DNA from: Opitutaceae bacterium
GTDB taxonomy: Bacteria > Verrucomicrobiota > Verrucomicrobiia > Opitutales > Opitutaceae
NCBI GenBank assembly: GCA_016794625.1
Contig: JAEUGY010000069.1
Location: 47,289 to 111,288 of the forward strand
Length of the DNA: 64,000 bases
Reading direction: 5' to 3'
Positions 8,290 through 17,531 of this stretch are shown here, piece by piece (the stretch's first letter is position 1; every line of letters starts with the position of its first letter). Both the position numbers and the translations under genes were made by a program. The notes beneath the pieces were generated by a model that had not been told where the DNA came from, did not search any database, and was given only the letters and a program-made list of their open reading frames with translations.

Positions 8290-11067
8290 TCAGAGTTCTT
8301 TCGAGAACGTGAGGATGTAGCGCCGCAGGCGAGGATCCATCACGATACGACCATTCGCGGCGTCGATTCGGTCGGGGTCGGAATTCAACGCGTTGATCAA
8401 CGTCAAGGAGGTCTTGCTCCCGGCCAGCCAGCGGGTCCAGCGGCTGTTGCCCTCTCCGGCGAAGCGCGCGCTCTTGCGGAAGTCGTAAGAGACCTGCGGA
8501 TTGAATTCGAGATAGGAAGGGAAGCTCGTCGAAGTCAGGCCGTTGATGTAATAGCGGTCCTGGTAATTGACGGAAACGCCTGCATCCCACGCGCCCTTGC
8601 CCCAGAAAATCGAACCGCTCATGCGCTTGGGCTGATGCCCAAAGGCTGAATTGGGGGCGGCGGCCGGAGTGGCCTTTGTCACCGTTAGATTCGGATCCGA
8701 CAGGGAGGCGCTCACCGCCAGATCGCCGAAGCTGTAGTTTCGGCGGTACATGGCCCGGAAATCCCAGCCTTTGGTCTGCACGCCCGCAAGATTGATGTTG
8801 GTCGCATCCCACGTCACGATCGGGCCCGCATAGCTGGCCGGGTCGGAGGGGAGCTTGGGGCCGCGCGTCACGCGTTCCGGAAAGAAGTCGAAGAGCACTT
8901 GGGTTCCCGGCCCACCCGAGCGGTCGGTGTAGTTGAACTGATAGTAGTCGGCGGAAAAGGACAGACCCTTGAACCACTTTCCAGGCACGTCGATCACGAT
9001 GCCACCGTTCTTCGAGACGGATTCCTCGGGTTTCAATGTTGGATTGCCGCCGAAGCTTCGGGTGAACGTGCCGAGCACCGCTTCGCCGCCGCGCAGATTG
9101 TCACGCACATTGCTGGTGGCGGTGAGGGTGGTGGTACCCGTGGTGACGGGACCGAGAAGATCATAGAGCCGGACGGGCTTGAAGCCCTCGGAGCGGGAGG
9201 TGCGCAAGGTGACCCACGAAACCGGTTTGAACATGGCCCGGTAGGTAGGAGCAGTGACACCGCCGACATCCGAGTAGTCCTGGGCCCGGACGGCACCACC
9301 CACCTCCAACAGATTCACGAACGGAATCTTCTGCTTCTCACCCAGCAGGGGCACCCGAATCTCGGCAAACGCCGCCGTGGTGTCGCGGCTGAAGGGTTTG
9401 GTGAGGACAAAGGTCGGCGTCGCAATACTGGCCTCACGCCAGAATTTCACCTTCTCCTTGCCCGCCTCGGCCCCTACCGCGAGGTTCACGTCACCTGCCC
9501 AGCCGGACCAGAGGACGCCGTCGGCCACAACCATATACTGATGGTAGTCGGTCGTGTCCTTGTGATCGGCAAACGGCCTCAGCGCGTCGAGCACTCCGGC
9601 GGCATTGGGATCCCGACCATTGAAGCTGTCATAGGCGAGAATCGGTTTGTTGGCCGACGCGATTGCTGTGTTCAACAGGCCGAAATTGAAAGAACCGGAA
9701 CGAGCATCGTCGCTGACCACGTTGCGCGACCAGGTGTAACCCGCGTCGTACCGCCATGTGGTGAGGAAGTCGCCCCGAATGCCTGCGCTCAACGAACGGT
9801 TCTCCTGCCGCGAGAGCGTTTGCGCACCCGGCAGGTCATAAAACACCTTGCGCAGAAAGACCGGTCCGTTGAAGGGATTTCCCGGATAGCCGTTCGGCAG
9901 GGAAATGCTCAGCGACAGAGGGGCCGTGGTGAAGTCATTGCGAAACTCGCTGGCCCGCCCTTCGAGATAGAGCTCCACCGAAGACGAGAGCGTGTAGCGG
10001 CTGTCGAAGGTCACACTCCTGCGCGACGCCTCATCGATGCTCGTGGTGTATTGATTCGGGTCGTACGGCGGCGAGACCGTGGTCGTGAAGGAGCTGTTTG
10101 CGGCGGTGGTGCCATTCGAACCCCTCGGAAGGCCGACGATGTTGGTCGTCTGGCCCGGCAGGTTGGCCTGACCGGCGTTTTGCGGAGATCCCGTGCTCGC
10201 CAGCGATCCGGGTCCCGAAGCGGGCTGGGAGAGATAAAAGGCTGCGCTCGCGGCACCATAGACCCGGCTGTCGCTCGTCTCCGTGAACCAGCGGTCGCGG
10301 GAAGCCAGCGCATTTTGTTTCTCGTAGGACGCGGTCAGGAAGACGCTCAACTTGCCGGACCGGAATCCGCTCGTCAGACCGATCGTCGTCTGGCCGACAT
10401 CGGTTTTGAAGGTATTGTCGTAGCTGATGCGCAACTCGGTGCCGCGGTAGTTTTTCTTCAGGATGATGTTCACCACGCCCGCGATCGCCTCCGAGCCATA
10501 GATCGCGCCGGCGCCCTCCGGCAGGATTTCGATGCGCTCGATCGCCGAGACCGGAATGCCGTCAACACTGAAGTCCTCACGACCCCCGGCGCCGCCCGGC
10601 GCCTCCTGGCCGGTGTGGGGAATGCGTCGCCCGTTCACCAGCACCAGCGTCGAGTTGCCACCCAGCCCGCGAAGATTGAACGAGGTGCCGACCTGCTGGG
10701 CCCGGGACGTGCCGCCATTCTGGAGATTGTCGTTGAAGCCGACCGCGGCACCCAGCTGAGGAATGGCCCAGCGGATGTCCGCCAACCGGCTGACGCCACG
10801 ACGCTCCAGCTCGATCTGAGGAAGGGAAAACACCGGCAGCGCCGTGGCCTCCGCACCCAACGTGCGCATGCGGGAGCCAGTGACTTCAACGCGCTCCAGC
10901 TCTACGGACCCGTCGGTCGGCTTCTTTTCCGCGGCGTCCACCACCTTCGGGGCGATGGCAGCCTTTTCCGCGTCGGTCGTTTTGGGCGTGCTCACTGCCT
11001 GTGCGGAGAGCAAGCCAGGAGCGAGCAGAAGGGCCACACTCAGGATTGGAACGGATGTTCGGTTCAT
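8290..11067 (-). CDS. TonB-dependent outer-membrane receptor
   Basis: A 925-residue receptor with a signal peptide ending in LLSAQA. After a lysine- and alanine-rich linker comes ELERVEVTGSRMR and a plug domain with FNLRGLGGNSTLVLVNGRRIP, SAIERIEILPEGAGAIYGSEAIAGVVNIILKK. The C-terminal 700 residues form the 22-strand barrel, with alternating aromatic strands ending in YILTFSKEL. There is no N-terminal STN domain, so signalling through a FecR-type anti-sigma factor is unlikely. The ligand is unknown; this Opitutales-type family is usually assigned to oligosaccharides or plant-derived compounds. It is divergent from the LuxR-type regulator at 11181, with a dyad at 11104-11118 between them that may control it. 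TlpA follows downstream. Confidence 0.92.
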   Translation of the reverse strand: MNRTSVPILSVALLLAPGLLSAQAVSTPKTTDAEKAAIAPKVVDAAEKKPTDGSVELERVEVTGSRMRTLGAEATALPVFSLPQIELERRGVSRLADIRWAIPQLGAAVGFNDNLQNGGTSRAQQVGTSFNLRGLGGNSTLVLVNGRRIPHTGQEAPGGAGGREDFSVDGIPVSAIERIEILPEGAGAIYGSEAIAGVVNIILKKNYRGTELRISYDNTFKTDVGQTTIGLTSGFRSGKLSVFLTASYEKQNALASRDRWFTETSDSRVYGAASAAFYLSQPASGPGSLASTGSPQNAGQANLPGQTTNIVGLPRGSNGTTAANSSFTTTVSPPYDPNQYTTSIDEASRRSVTFDSRYTLSSSVELYLEGRASEFRNDFTTAPLSLSISLPNGYPGNPFNGPVFLRKVFYDLPGAQTLSRQENRSLSAGIRGDFLTTWRYDAGYTWSRNVVSDDARSGSFNFGLLNTAIASANKPILAYDSFNGRDPNAAGVLDALRPFADHKDTTDYHQYMVVADGVLWSGWAGDVNLAVGAEAGKEKVKFWREASIATPTFVLTKPFSRDTTAAFAEIRVPLLGEKQKIPFVNLLEVGGAVRAQDYSDVGGVTAPTYRAMFKPVSWVTLRTSRSEGFKPVRLYDLLGPVTTGTTTLTATSNVRDNLRGGEAVLGTFTRSFGGNPTLKPEESVSKNGGIVIDVPGKWFKGLSFSADYYQFNYTDRSGGPGTQVLFDFFPERVTRGPKLPSDPASYAGPIVTWDATNINLAGVQTKGWDFRAMYRRNYSFGDLAVSASLSDPNLTVTKATPAAAPNSAFGHQPKRMSGSIFWGKGAWDAGVSVNYQDRYYINGLTSTSFPSYLEFNPQVSYDFRKSARFAGEGNSRWTRWLAGSKTSLTLINALNSDPDRIDAANGRIVMDPRLRRYILTFSKEL

Positions 11068-11103
11068 GCAACACCCTGTCTCCCCGCTCCAACCGTCCGG
11101 AGC

Positions 11104-11118
11104 AACCTTACGAAGGTT
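11104..11118. promoter_or_regulatory. Inverted repeat AACCTT-ACG-AAGGTT between receptor and regulator
   Basis: A perfect dyad with 6-base arms and a 3-base centre lies in the 113-base gap between the divergent TonB receptor (start 11067) and LuxR-type regulator (start 11181). Size and location suit the binding site of a LuxR/NarL-type dimer acting on both promoters. It is followed by GTTTGGTTGTTGG, which has partial half-site similarity. No experiment supports binding. Confidence 0.45.
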
Positions 11119-11180
11119 AGGTTTGGTTGTTGGTTCGATTCGTGCTTAGTGGAGGACGTTTTCCCGTTCCGTCTTCCACC

Positions 11181-12374
11181 ATGAGCGCCTCCGTTATGAT
11201 CCACGAGAGCTCCGCTGCTCTCGCCTCGGCGCGGGCCCAACGCGTCCTGCTGGGGTTGCACCGTGCGGTTGAGTTCCGTGAGTTGTGGACGGCACTGCAA
11301 CGCGTTTTCGAAACCCTGGTGCCTCACGACACGCTCGTGATGTCGGTTAACTATGTCGATTGGCGACGCGAAGCGACCACGCGTCGACTGACCTCGGACC
11401 ATTCCCGAGTGGTGGATGATGCGGAGGCCGCCAAACTGATCGTCGGGGAGGGCAGAAACTTCTTTCAACCGTTCCTCGAACGGAATCCGGGCATCCCCTG
11501 CTACCGACATAGCGAGATCATGCCCGATCAACCGGATCGGATCCCGGAGACGCGCTTCTACCAGCGCTACATGATTCCGCTTGGATGGAGGTACTCCGCG
11601 CATGTGTTGTTCTGGCGAGACGGCGAGGTGGAAACCTCGTTCGCATTGCGACGGCGCCCCGATCAAGGTGATTTTACTGCGGCGGAAATGGATACGTTGC
11701 GGGTGTTGCATCCTCAGATCGCGGTGGCGTTTGAACGGGTTCGCATCTTCGAGGGTGAGCGACGCAGACGCCGCTTGCTCGAGAGCTTTTACCGCCCGAA
11801 TCCAGAGGCGGTCTTGTTTCTCGATTGGGACTTGAGTCTTCTTTATGCCAGCCAGGAGGGGTTGGTGCTCTGCGCCGCCTGGAACCTGGGACCCGAACGG
11901 GCGCGGCTCTTCAGCGAAGGAGCTGTTTTTGCCGTGCCGGCCGAGGTGCAAACCGCCTGTGCCGCGTTGAAGCCGGGTTGGGAGGGGCAGGCCGCCACCG
12001 GTCAAGAGGAAGCGCCCCCGCCTCTGACCGCGACCGTCGTTGCTGACCGCGCCGGCTACGGAGCGAACGTCACGCTCCGGCGCGAAGGCGGCGGCGCACT
12101 CAGCAAACCCCTGTTTATTGTTCGTCTACGCGGACCCGATCGAGCGGGTGCGCCTGCGAGCATTGCCTCGAATTCCGAGCACGACCGCCGCCGGGGGGAA
12201 CTGACCCCCGCCGAACGAGCCCTTGCCGACCTGGTTTGCACCGGACTGAGCAATAAAGAGATCGCGTCCCGATTGAAGCGCTCCGAAGGCAGCGTCAAGG
12301 TCCAGCTCAGCGGCGTGTTCCAGAAGCTCCGGGTCAACAGCCGCGCCAAACTGATGGTGGCCTTAAGAGGCTGA
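11181..12374 (+). CDS. LuxR-type transcriptional regulator with large N-terminal sensor region
   Basis: A 397-residue regulator. The last 65 residues are a LuxR HTH: LTPAERALADLVCTGLSNKEIASRLKRSEGSVKVQLSGVFQKL. The first about 310 residues have no strong motif but read like a GAF/PAS-type sensor (ALQRVFETLVPHDTLVMSVNYVDW, and GEVETSFALRRRPDQGDFTAAEMDTLRVLHPQIAVAFER, a segment common at the end of GAF domains before an HTH). No phosphoacceptor receiver is seen, so the input is probably a ligand rather than a kinase. The ATG at 11181 was chosen because upstream possibilities are TTG codons; ATG 11196 is an alternative. It is divergent from the TonB receptor and may control the receptor/TlpA genes through the dyad at 11104. 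Confidence 0.8.
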   Translation: MSASVMIHESSAALASARAQRVLLGLHRAVEFRELWTALQRVFETLVPHDTLVMSVNYVDWRREATTRRLTSDHSRVVDDAEAAKLIVGEGRNFFQPFLERNPGIPCYRHSEIMPDQPDRIPETRFYQRYMIPLGWRYSAHVLFWRDGEVETSFALRRRPDQGDFTAAEMDTLRVLHPQIAVAFERVRIFEGERRRRRLLESFYRPNPEAVLFLDWDLSLLYASQEGLVLCAAWNLGPERARLFSEGAVFAVPAEVQTACAALKPGWEGQAATGQEEAPPPLTATVVADRAGYGANVTLRREGGGALSKPLFIVRLRGPDRAGAPASIASNSEHDRRRGELTPAERALADLVCTGLSNKEIASRLKRSEGSVKVQLSGVFQKLRVNSRAKLMVALRG

Positions 12375-12436
12375 ACCCTTCCGCCCGCTGCCCGGGACTC
12401 TCAATCCAAGGCGTACACCGAATCATCCCCCACCCC

Positions 12437-12525
12437 AAAAAGGGACAGGTCAATCTTCTCAGCCTAGTTCAGCATCGAAAATCCCGTCCGGAGCGGGGCA
12501 CGCTTATAAGGGACAGGTCAATTTT
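12437..12525 (+). repeat. Two GGGACAGG repeats, left flank of transposase
   Basis: Copies at 12437-12457 (AAAAAGGGACAGGTCAATCTT) without its last base, and 12505-12525, both in plus orientation. The second is directly followed by a small hairpin, AGGAA-ccgcg-TTCCT (12526-12540). The rest of the 333-base stretch between the LuxR gene and the transposase stop shows no gene. These copies point towards the transposase and mirror the two on its far side. Confidence 0.85.
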
Positions 12526-12707
12526 AGGAACCGCGTTCCTCGGGACGATTCAATCAGGACTCGGGGCGCGACGAGGGGATCGCGGGTTACGGTGGTAGCT
12601 AAAGCGGCAGGGCATACCCCAGCCACAGTTCAAATCGATCCAGATTTACGAGAAGCCGGCGCCTTCTCCCAAAGCCCAGCGCATGGTGGTCAAATCGAGC
12701 GACCCTT

Positions 12708-13709
12708 CTAGCACTTCGGCGGCGAGATGGCGTCCTTGCGCAGACCACGAAGCGCGACAAGCCCGCCCCAGTCGGCGATGTGATCCGGAAGCGGACACAC
12801 GCTCGCCTTTCGCCTTCTCCCCGTCTTTTGCTGGTAGAGCTCCAACTGGGATTCAACGAACTCCCGCGATCCCAGGACTCCTCCGTCGGAAAAGTAGCGG
12901 TTGCGGAAGAGCAGCGCACAACCCAAAGGAAGCCTGCCGCCCTTTTTTATCACCTCGACCAGGTGCGCGATCGGAATCCGCGCCTTGCCCACTTTCGGCA
13001 TCGTCCCCGAGGCGTAGAGGAGTTGGCGGTAGTCCGATTGAACCCGACTCCACGAGTCTGAACCGAAAATCCGGAGCAATCCCGCCCGTGCGCGGACTCC
13101 GCCGGAAACCGCTTCCGCGTATCCACAAAAGGCGTAATCCTTCGGATCCTCCACCAAACCAGCCCTGATCCCGTTGAGATCGATGTAGGCTGCGGCGACC
13201 TCGAGGGAATGCCGCACCGGCTGGATAAGATCACTTTTATACCGCTCGGCCCAGAGCGTGCCAAATCGGCCATGGGTCTGATTGAACCAAATGGAAAAGC
13301 GTTGCTTGAGCAGCTTTACGAAAGGGGAGAGATCGCCCATGAGCGCCAATTGACGCTGGCGCCAGTCCACGGCCAAGGGTCCGTTGGTCGCCAGCTGGGC
13401 CTGGATGACTTCAAGCCGGGCAGTCTGAAAGCGGGTCGGCCGCGGGTAGAGAACACGATATCGCCTGAGTAACTCCTGATCCGACAAGGGCCTCTTGCGC
13501 GGAACCCGAACCAAAAGGTGAAAATGATTGCTGAGGATCGTGTAGGTAAGGACCTGAATTCCACAGTAATCCGCAACCTGCCAAAGCTGCTTTCGGAAGA
13601 CTTCCTTCGCCTCATCGTCGAGGATTCGTTCGCCGTTCACGGTACGGCTGATCACGTGATAGGCCGCCACGGCGTTCTCGGAAGGAAGTTTGAGTCGGGC
13701 ATGACGCAC
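12708..13709 (-). CDS. REP-associated tyrosine transposase (RAYT), Y1/HUH family
   Basis: A 333-residue Y1-transposase (IS200-like) protein. It has the HUH metal-binding motif in SNHFHLLVRVP (His62 and His64 from the chosen start) and AAYIDLNGIRAGLV, whose Tyr175 lines up with the catalytic tyrosine block Y-I-x-x-N-P-[IV]-x-x-G of RAYTs. The N-terminal RHARLKLPSENAVAAYHVISRTVNGE is also a RAYT signature, and a C-terminal extension of about 130 residues is typical of the longer RAYT groups. The start is taken as GTG 13709 because family members begin M-R-x-A-R; an in-frame TTG at 13745 would add 12 residues. Inverted GGGACAGG repeats flank the gene and probably are its DNA substrate. Known relatives nick and rejoin single-stranded REP DNA. 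Confidence 0.88.
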   Translation of the reverse strand: MRHARLKLPSENAVAAYHVISRTVNGERILDDEAKEVFRKQLWQVADYCGIQVLTYTILSNHFHLLVRVPRKRPLSDQELLRRYRVLYPRPTRFQTARLEVIQAQLATNGPLAVDWRQRQLALMGDLSPFVKLLKQRFSIWFNQTHGRFGTLWAERYKSDLIQPVRHSLEVAAAYIDLNGIRAGLVEDPKDYAFCGYAEAVSGGVRARAGLLRIFGSDSWSRVQSDYRQLLYASGTMPKVGKARIPIAHLVEVIKKGGRLPLGCALLFRNRYFSDGGVLGSREFVESQLELYQQKTGRRRKASVCPLPDHIADWGGLVALRGLRKDAISPPKC

Positions 13710-13760
13710 GGAAGGAAAAGAGTAATAAAAGAAATCTAATTGCAATAAAATTCGTGCCTG

Positions 13761-13804
13761 GATCGACCTGTCCCTTATTCGGATCGAAATTCACCTGTCC
13801 CTTA
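13761..13804 (-). repeat. Two GGGACAGG repeats, right flank of transposase
   Basis: Minus-orientation copies at 13761-13779 (GATCGACCTGTCCCTTATT as read on plus) and 13787-13804 (AAATTCACCTGTCCCTTA), with a 26-base period. They lie between the transposase start and pyruvate carboxylase, and their orientation is opposite to the copies on the left flank. Confidence 0.88.
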
Positions 13805-13867
13805 GAGGGTAGGGTGGAGAAACGCCGTTGCGTTCAGCGTTGCGGTTTCTAGAACGACCGACCCCTC

Positions 13868-16800
13868 ATGCCTTCTTCGTCCGCCGTTTCCCCTGCTTCC
13901 TCCGTACCTTCTGTCCGTCCGCTGCATAAGCTGATGGCCGCCAACCGCAGTGAAATCGCGGTGCGTATCTTCCGGGCGGGCACGGAGCTGGGGCTGCGCA
14001 CGGTGGCCGTCTTCGCGCACGAGGACCGCTTCAGCATCCATCGGTACAAAGCAGACGAGGCCTATCAGGTCGGCCAGGGTAAAGGCCCGGTGGCAGCCTA
14101 CCTCGACATCGAGAGCATCGTGGGGGCAGCCACGGAACATGGGATCGACGCCATCCACCCCGGCTACGGCTTTCTTTCGGAAAACGCCGAGTTCGCCCGC
14201 GCCTGTCAACGGGCCGGCATCGTCTTTGTCGGTCCTCGCCCGGAACTTCTGGACATGATGGGCGACAAAACCGCCGCCCGCGCTCTGGCCAAAAAAATAA
14301 ACGTGCCAGTGCTGCCAGGCACGGAAAACCCGGTCACCGACCGCGACGAAGCGCTCCAAGTCGCCAAATCCATCGGCTTCCCCCTGATCATCAAGGCCGC
14401 CTTCGGTGGAGGCGGGCGCGGAATGCGGGTGGTGCACAAGGCGGCCGATCTCGACTCCCTGCTCGATGAAGCGCAGGGGGAGGCCGGCCGCGCCTTCGGC
14501 AATCCGGCCGTTTTCCTCGAAAAGTACATCCCCCGCGCCAAACACATCGAGGTTCAGATTCTCGGCGACCAGCACGGCAACGTCATCCACCTGCACGAGC
14601 GCGACTGCTCGGTCCAGCGACGCCACCAAAAGGTGGTCGAGGTGGCCCCCAGCTTCGGACTGCCCGAGTCGGTTGTGACCGAGCTTTGCGAGGCCGCCGC
14701 GCGGATGGCCCGGGAAATCCGCTACGACAACGCCGGCACGATCGAGTTTCTCTACGATCTCGACCGTCACGAGTGGTTCTTCATCGAGATGAACCCCCGT
14801 ATCCAGGTTGAACACACCGTGACCGAGGTCATCACGGGCCTGGACCTGGTCCGCGCCCAGATCCTGATCGCCCAGGGCCACGCGCTGCACTCACCCGAGG
14901 TCGGCATGCCGCGGCAGGCCGACGTGCCGCGCAACGGCTACGCGATCCAGTGCCGCATCACCACGGAGGACCCTGAAAACAAGTTCGTGCCCGACTACGG
15001 CCGCATCCTGGCATATCGCTCACCCGGCGGCTTCGGCGTGCGGCTCGACGGAGCGATGGGCTTCGCCGGCGCGGTGATCACTCCGTTCTACGACTCGATG
15101 CTGGTCAAGGTCATCACCAGCGGCCAAAGCTACGACATCGCTCTGGCACGCTCCCGCCGGACACTGGCCGAATTCCGCATCCGCGGCGTCAAGACCAACA
15201 TCCCTTTCCTCGAAAACGTCATCGCCCATCCGACGTTTCGCACCGGACAGGCGACGACGACCCTGATCGACACCACCCCGGAGCTCTTCGCCTTCAAGCC
15301 GCGGCGCGATCGCGCCACCAAGCTGCTCAACTTCCTCGGCAACGTCATCGTCAACGGTAATCCTCACGCCAAGGGCTACCGGCCGGACAAACCCCTGCCC
15401 TCCCCGACCGTGCCGGCGCACGATCATCGCACTCCCCCGCCCGGCACCCGTCAGCGGCTGCTGGAACTGGGGCCCAAGGGATTCGCCCGCTGGACCCACG
15501 AACAAAAGCGTCTGCTGGTGACCGATACGACGTTCCGCGACGCCCATCAGTCGCTCATGGCCACCCGCGTGCGCACGTTCGACATGCTCGCCTGCGCGTC
15601 CTCCGTCGCCCACACCTTGCCCGGGCTCTACTCCCTGGAACTCTGGGGCGGCGCGACGTTCGACACCGCCATGCGATTCCTGAACGAGGACCCGTGGGAC
15701 CGCCTGCGGCAGCTGCGCGCCCGCGTACCCAACCTCTGTTTTCAGATGCTGCTCCGCGGCGCCAACGCGGTGGGCTACACCAACTATCCGGACCATGTCG
15801 TCGCAGGCTTCGTCAAACACGCCGCCGCCACCGGCATGGACATCTTCCGCATTTTCGACTCCCTCAACTACCTGCCCAACCTGCGCGTCGCCATGGAGGC
15901 CGTCCAGGACACGCATGGCGTTTGCGAGGCCGCCCTGTGCTACACGGGGGACATCCTTGATCCGAAGCGCGACAAGTATTCCCTCAGCTACTACGTGAAG
16001 CTGGCCAAGGAGCTGGAACGCATGGGCGCCCACGTGCTCGCCATCAAGGACATGGCCGGCCTCTGCCGTCCCTACGCCGCGGAAAAGCTGGTGCGCGTCC
16101 TGCGCGAGGAAACGGGCCTGCCCATCCACTTCCACACCCACGACACCAGCGGCATCGCCGCCGCCTCCGTGCTGCGCGCCGCGGATGCCGGGGTGGACGT
16201 CGTCGACCTCGCGCTCGCCTCGATGAGCGGCAGCACCTCGCAGCCCAACCTCAACTCGGTGGTGGCGGCCCTGCAACAGACGCCCCGCGACACGGGCCTC
16301 GACCTCGACCGTCTGAACCAGTTCTCCGACTACTGGGAACAGGTGCGGGAAAGTTACCGCCCGTTCGACACCGCCCCGCGCACCGGCTCCGCCGAGGTCT
16401 ACCTCCACGAAATGCCGGGCGGCCAATACACCAACCTGAAGGAACAGGCCGCCTCCATGGGCATGTCGCACCGCTGGCCGGAAATCGCCCGCACCTACGC
16501 CGAGGTGAACCAGCTCTTCGGCGACATCGTCAAGGTCACCCCGTCCTCCAAAGTGGTTGGCGACCTCGCCCTCTTCCTCTTTTCGCGCGGCATCCGCCCG
16601 GCCGACGTTGTGAACCTCGAGCCCGGCTCCATGCCCTTCCCCGAAAGTGTGATCGACATGCTTATGGGCGGTCTCGGCTGGCCCGAGGGCGGCTGGCCGG
16701 ACAACGCCTGGCGGGCAATTCTCGGTGGAGCCCGCTACACCGAGGCGCGGGCCCGTTACGAGCTTTCGCTGCGGCGTGCGAGTGAACCGCCACCGGTGGC

Positions 16801-17407
16801 CGATCCCGCCGCTGGGGCGGCGGAGCTGGCCCGGCTGGCCAAGGAACTCGGCGACAAGATCAAACGCGAACCGAGCACCGACGAGCTGTACTCGCACCTG
16901 ATGTACCCGCAGGTCTTCGCGGACTTTCTCAAGCACCAGCGCGAATACGGCGACGTCAGCGTGCTGCCCACGCCAGCCTTTTTCTACGGCCTCAAACCAG
17001 GCGAGGAAATCACCGTCGAAATTGAACGGGGCAAGGTGCTCATCATCCGACTGGTCAGCGTGGGCGCCCCCGACAAGGACGGCCGCCGCACCGTCAACTT
17101 CGACCTCAACGGCATGGCACGCGAAGCCGCGATTCCTGACCGCAGTGTGACGGTAAAGTCGAAGGCCCGTCCCAAGGCCGACCTCGGCGATCCCCTGCAA
17201 CTGGCCGCACCGATCCCGGGTCTGATCGCAGCCCTCTCGACCTCGGTCGGGGCCAAGGTGGCGAAGGGCGAAAAACTCCTCATGATGGAAGCGATGAAGA
17301 TGCAGACGACGGTCTACGCCCCCTGCGCCGGTGTGGTGGCGGAGCTGCATGTCGCCCTGGGAGACACCGTCGAGTCCAAGGACCTCCTGATCAAGCTGCG
17401 CTCCTGA
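13868..17407 (+). CDS. pyc: Pyruvate carboxylase
   Basis: A 1179-residue biotin enzyme that carboxylates pyruvate to oxaloacetate with ATP and bicarbonate, an anaplerotic step in the cytoplasm. Residues about 20-470 are the biotin carboxylase domain (MAANRSEIAVRIFRA; glycine-rich ATP loop KAAFGGGGRGMR; EMNPRIQVEHTVTE). The carboxyltransferase domain begins near residue 549 (VTDTTFRDAHQSLMATR) and includes LAIKDMAGLCRPYAA. The C-terminal biotinyl domain has MMEAMKMQT with the biotinylated Lys at about 1144. Length and single-chain order match the alpha4-type enzyme. ATG 13868 gives about 20 extra N-terminal residues (Ser/Ala/Pro-rich); a shorter start is possible. The gene stands alone, with a RAYT unit upstream. 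Confidence 0.97.
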   Translation: MPSSSAVSPASSVPSVRPLHKLMAANRSEIAVRIFRAGTELGLRTVAVFAHEDRFSIHRYKADEAYQVGQGKGPVAAYLDIESIVGAATEHGIDAIHPGYGFLSENAEFARACQRAGIVFVGPRPELLDMMGDKTAARALAKKINVPVLPGTENPVTDRDEALQVAKSIGFPLIIKAAFGGGGRGMRVVHKAADLDSLLDEAQGEAGRAFGNPAVFLEKYIPRAKHIEVQILGDQHGNVIHLHERDCSVQRRHQKVVEVAPSFGLPESVVTELCEAAARMAREIRYDNAGTIEFLYDLDRHEWFFIEMNPRIQVEHTVTEVITGLDLVRAQILIAQGHALHSPEVGMPRQADVPRNGYAIQCRITTEDPENKFVPDYGRILAYRSPGGFGVRLDGAMGFAGAVITPFYDSMLVKVITSGQSYDIALARSRRTLAEFRIRGVKTNIPFLENVIAHPTFRTGQATTTLIDTTPELFAFKPRRDRATKLLNFLGNVIVNGNPHAKGYRPDKPLPSPTVPAHDHRTPPPGTRQRLLELGPKGFARWTHEQKRLLVTDTTFRDAHQSLMATRVRTFDMLACASSVAHTLPGLYSLELWGGATFDTAMRFLNEDPWDRLRQLRARVPNLCFQMLLRGANAVGYTNYPDHVVAGFVKHAAATGMDIFRIFDSLNYLPNLRVAMEAVQDTHGVCEAALCYTGDILDPKRDKYSLSYYVKLAKELERMGAHVLAIKDMAGLCRPYAAEKLVRVLREETGLPIHFHTHDTSGIAAASVLRAADAGVDVVDLALASMSGSTSQPNLNSVVAALQQTPRDTGLDLDRLNQFSDYWEQVRESYRPFDTAPRTGSAEVYLHEMPGGQYTNLKEQAASMGMSHRWPEIARTYAEVNQLFGDIVKVTPSSKVVGDLALFLFSRGIRPADVVNLEPGSMPFPESVIDMLMGGLGWPEGGWPDNAWRAILGGARYTEARARYELSLRRASEPPPVADPAAGAAELARLAKELGDKIKREPSTDELYSHLMYPQVFADFLKHQREYGDVSVLPTPAFFYGLKPGEEITVEIERGKVLIIRLVSVGAPDKDGRRTVNFDLNGMAREAAIPDRSVTVKSKARPKADLGDPLQLAAPIPGLIAALSTSVGAKVAKGEKLLMMEAMKMQTTVYAPCAGVVAELHVALGDTVESKDLLIKLRS

Positions 17408-17474
17408 CCTGTCGCGTCCGCGCGGCTGGGCCGATTCCGGGGGAAGGTGCCGTCGAAGAGAGGGGCGCCCATGG

Positions 17475-17516
17475 TTCCGGGATTCACTTTTTCCGGAATC
17501 ACCGCACCGTCGGTGC
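17475..17516. terminator. Stem-loops after pyruvate carboxylase
   Basis: Two adjacent inverted repeats lie in the 124-base gap: TTCCGG...CCGGAA (17475-17498, with a T-rich loop) and GCACCG-T-CGGTGC (17504-17516). No U-tract follows, so they may be a factor-dependent terminator, mRNA-stability hairpins or operator sites for the next gene. Confidence 0.3.
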
Positions 17517-17531
17517 ATCCCACCTCTCCCC

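Larger units (their letters stand above)
12437..13804 (-). mobile_element. RAYT unit: transposase bracketed by inverted GGGACAGG repeats
   Basis: The transposase gene is flanked by two repeat copies on the left (plus orientation, 12437 and 12505) and two on the right (minus orientation, 13761 and 13787), so the ends are inverted relative to each other. This is the arrangement of REP/BIME elements around their RAYT gene. There is no target-site duplication or classic IS inverted terminus visible. Because RAYTs are normally domesticated single-copy genes, this may be the source of the repeats elsewhere in the window rather than an active insertion sequence. Confidence 0.6.

Noticed and set aside
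8899..11184. A 761-residue plus-strand frame opposite the TonB receptor
   Set aside because: Antisense shadow of the receptor; Arg/Gly-rich with no recognisable motif.
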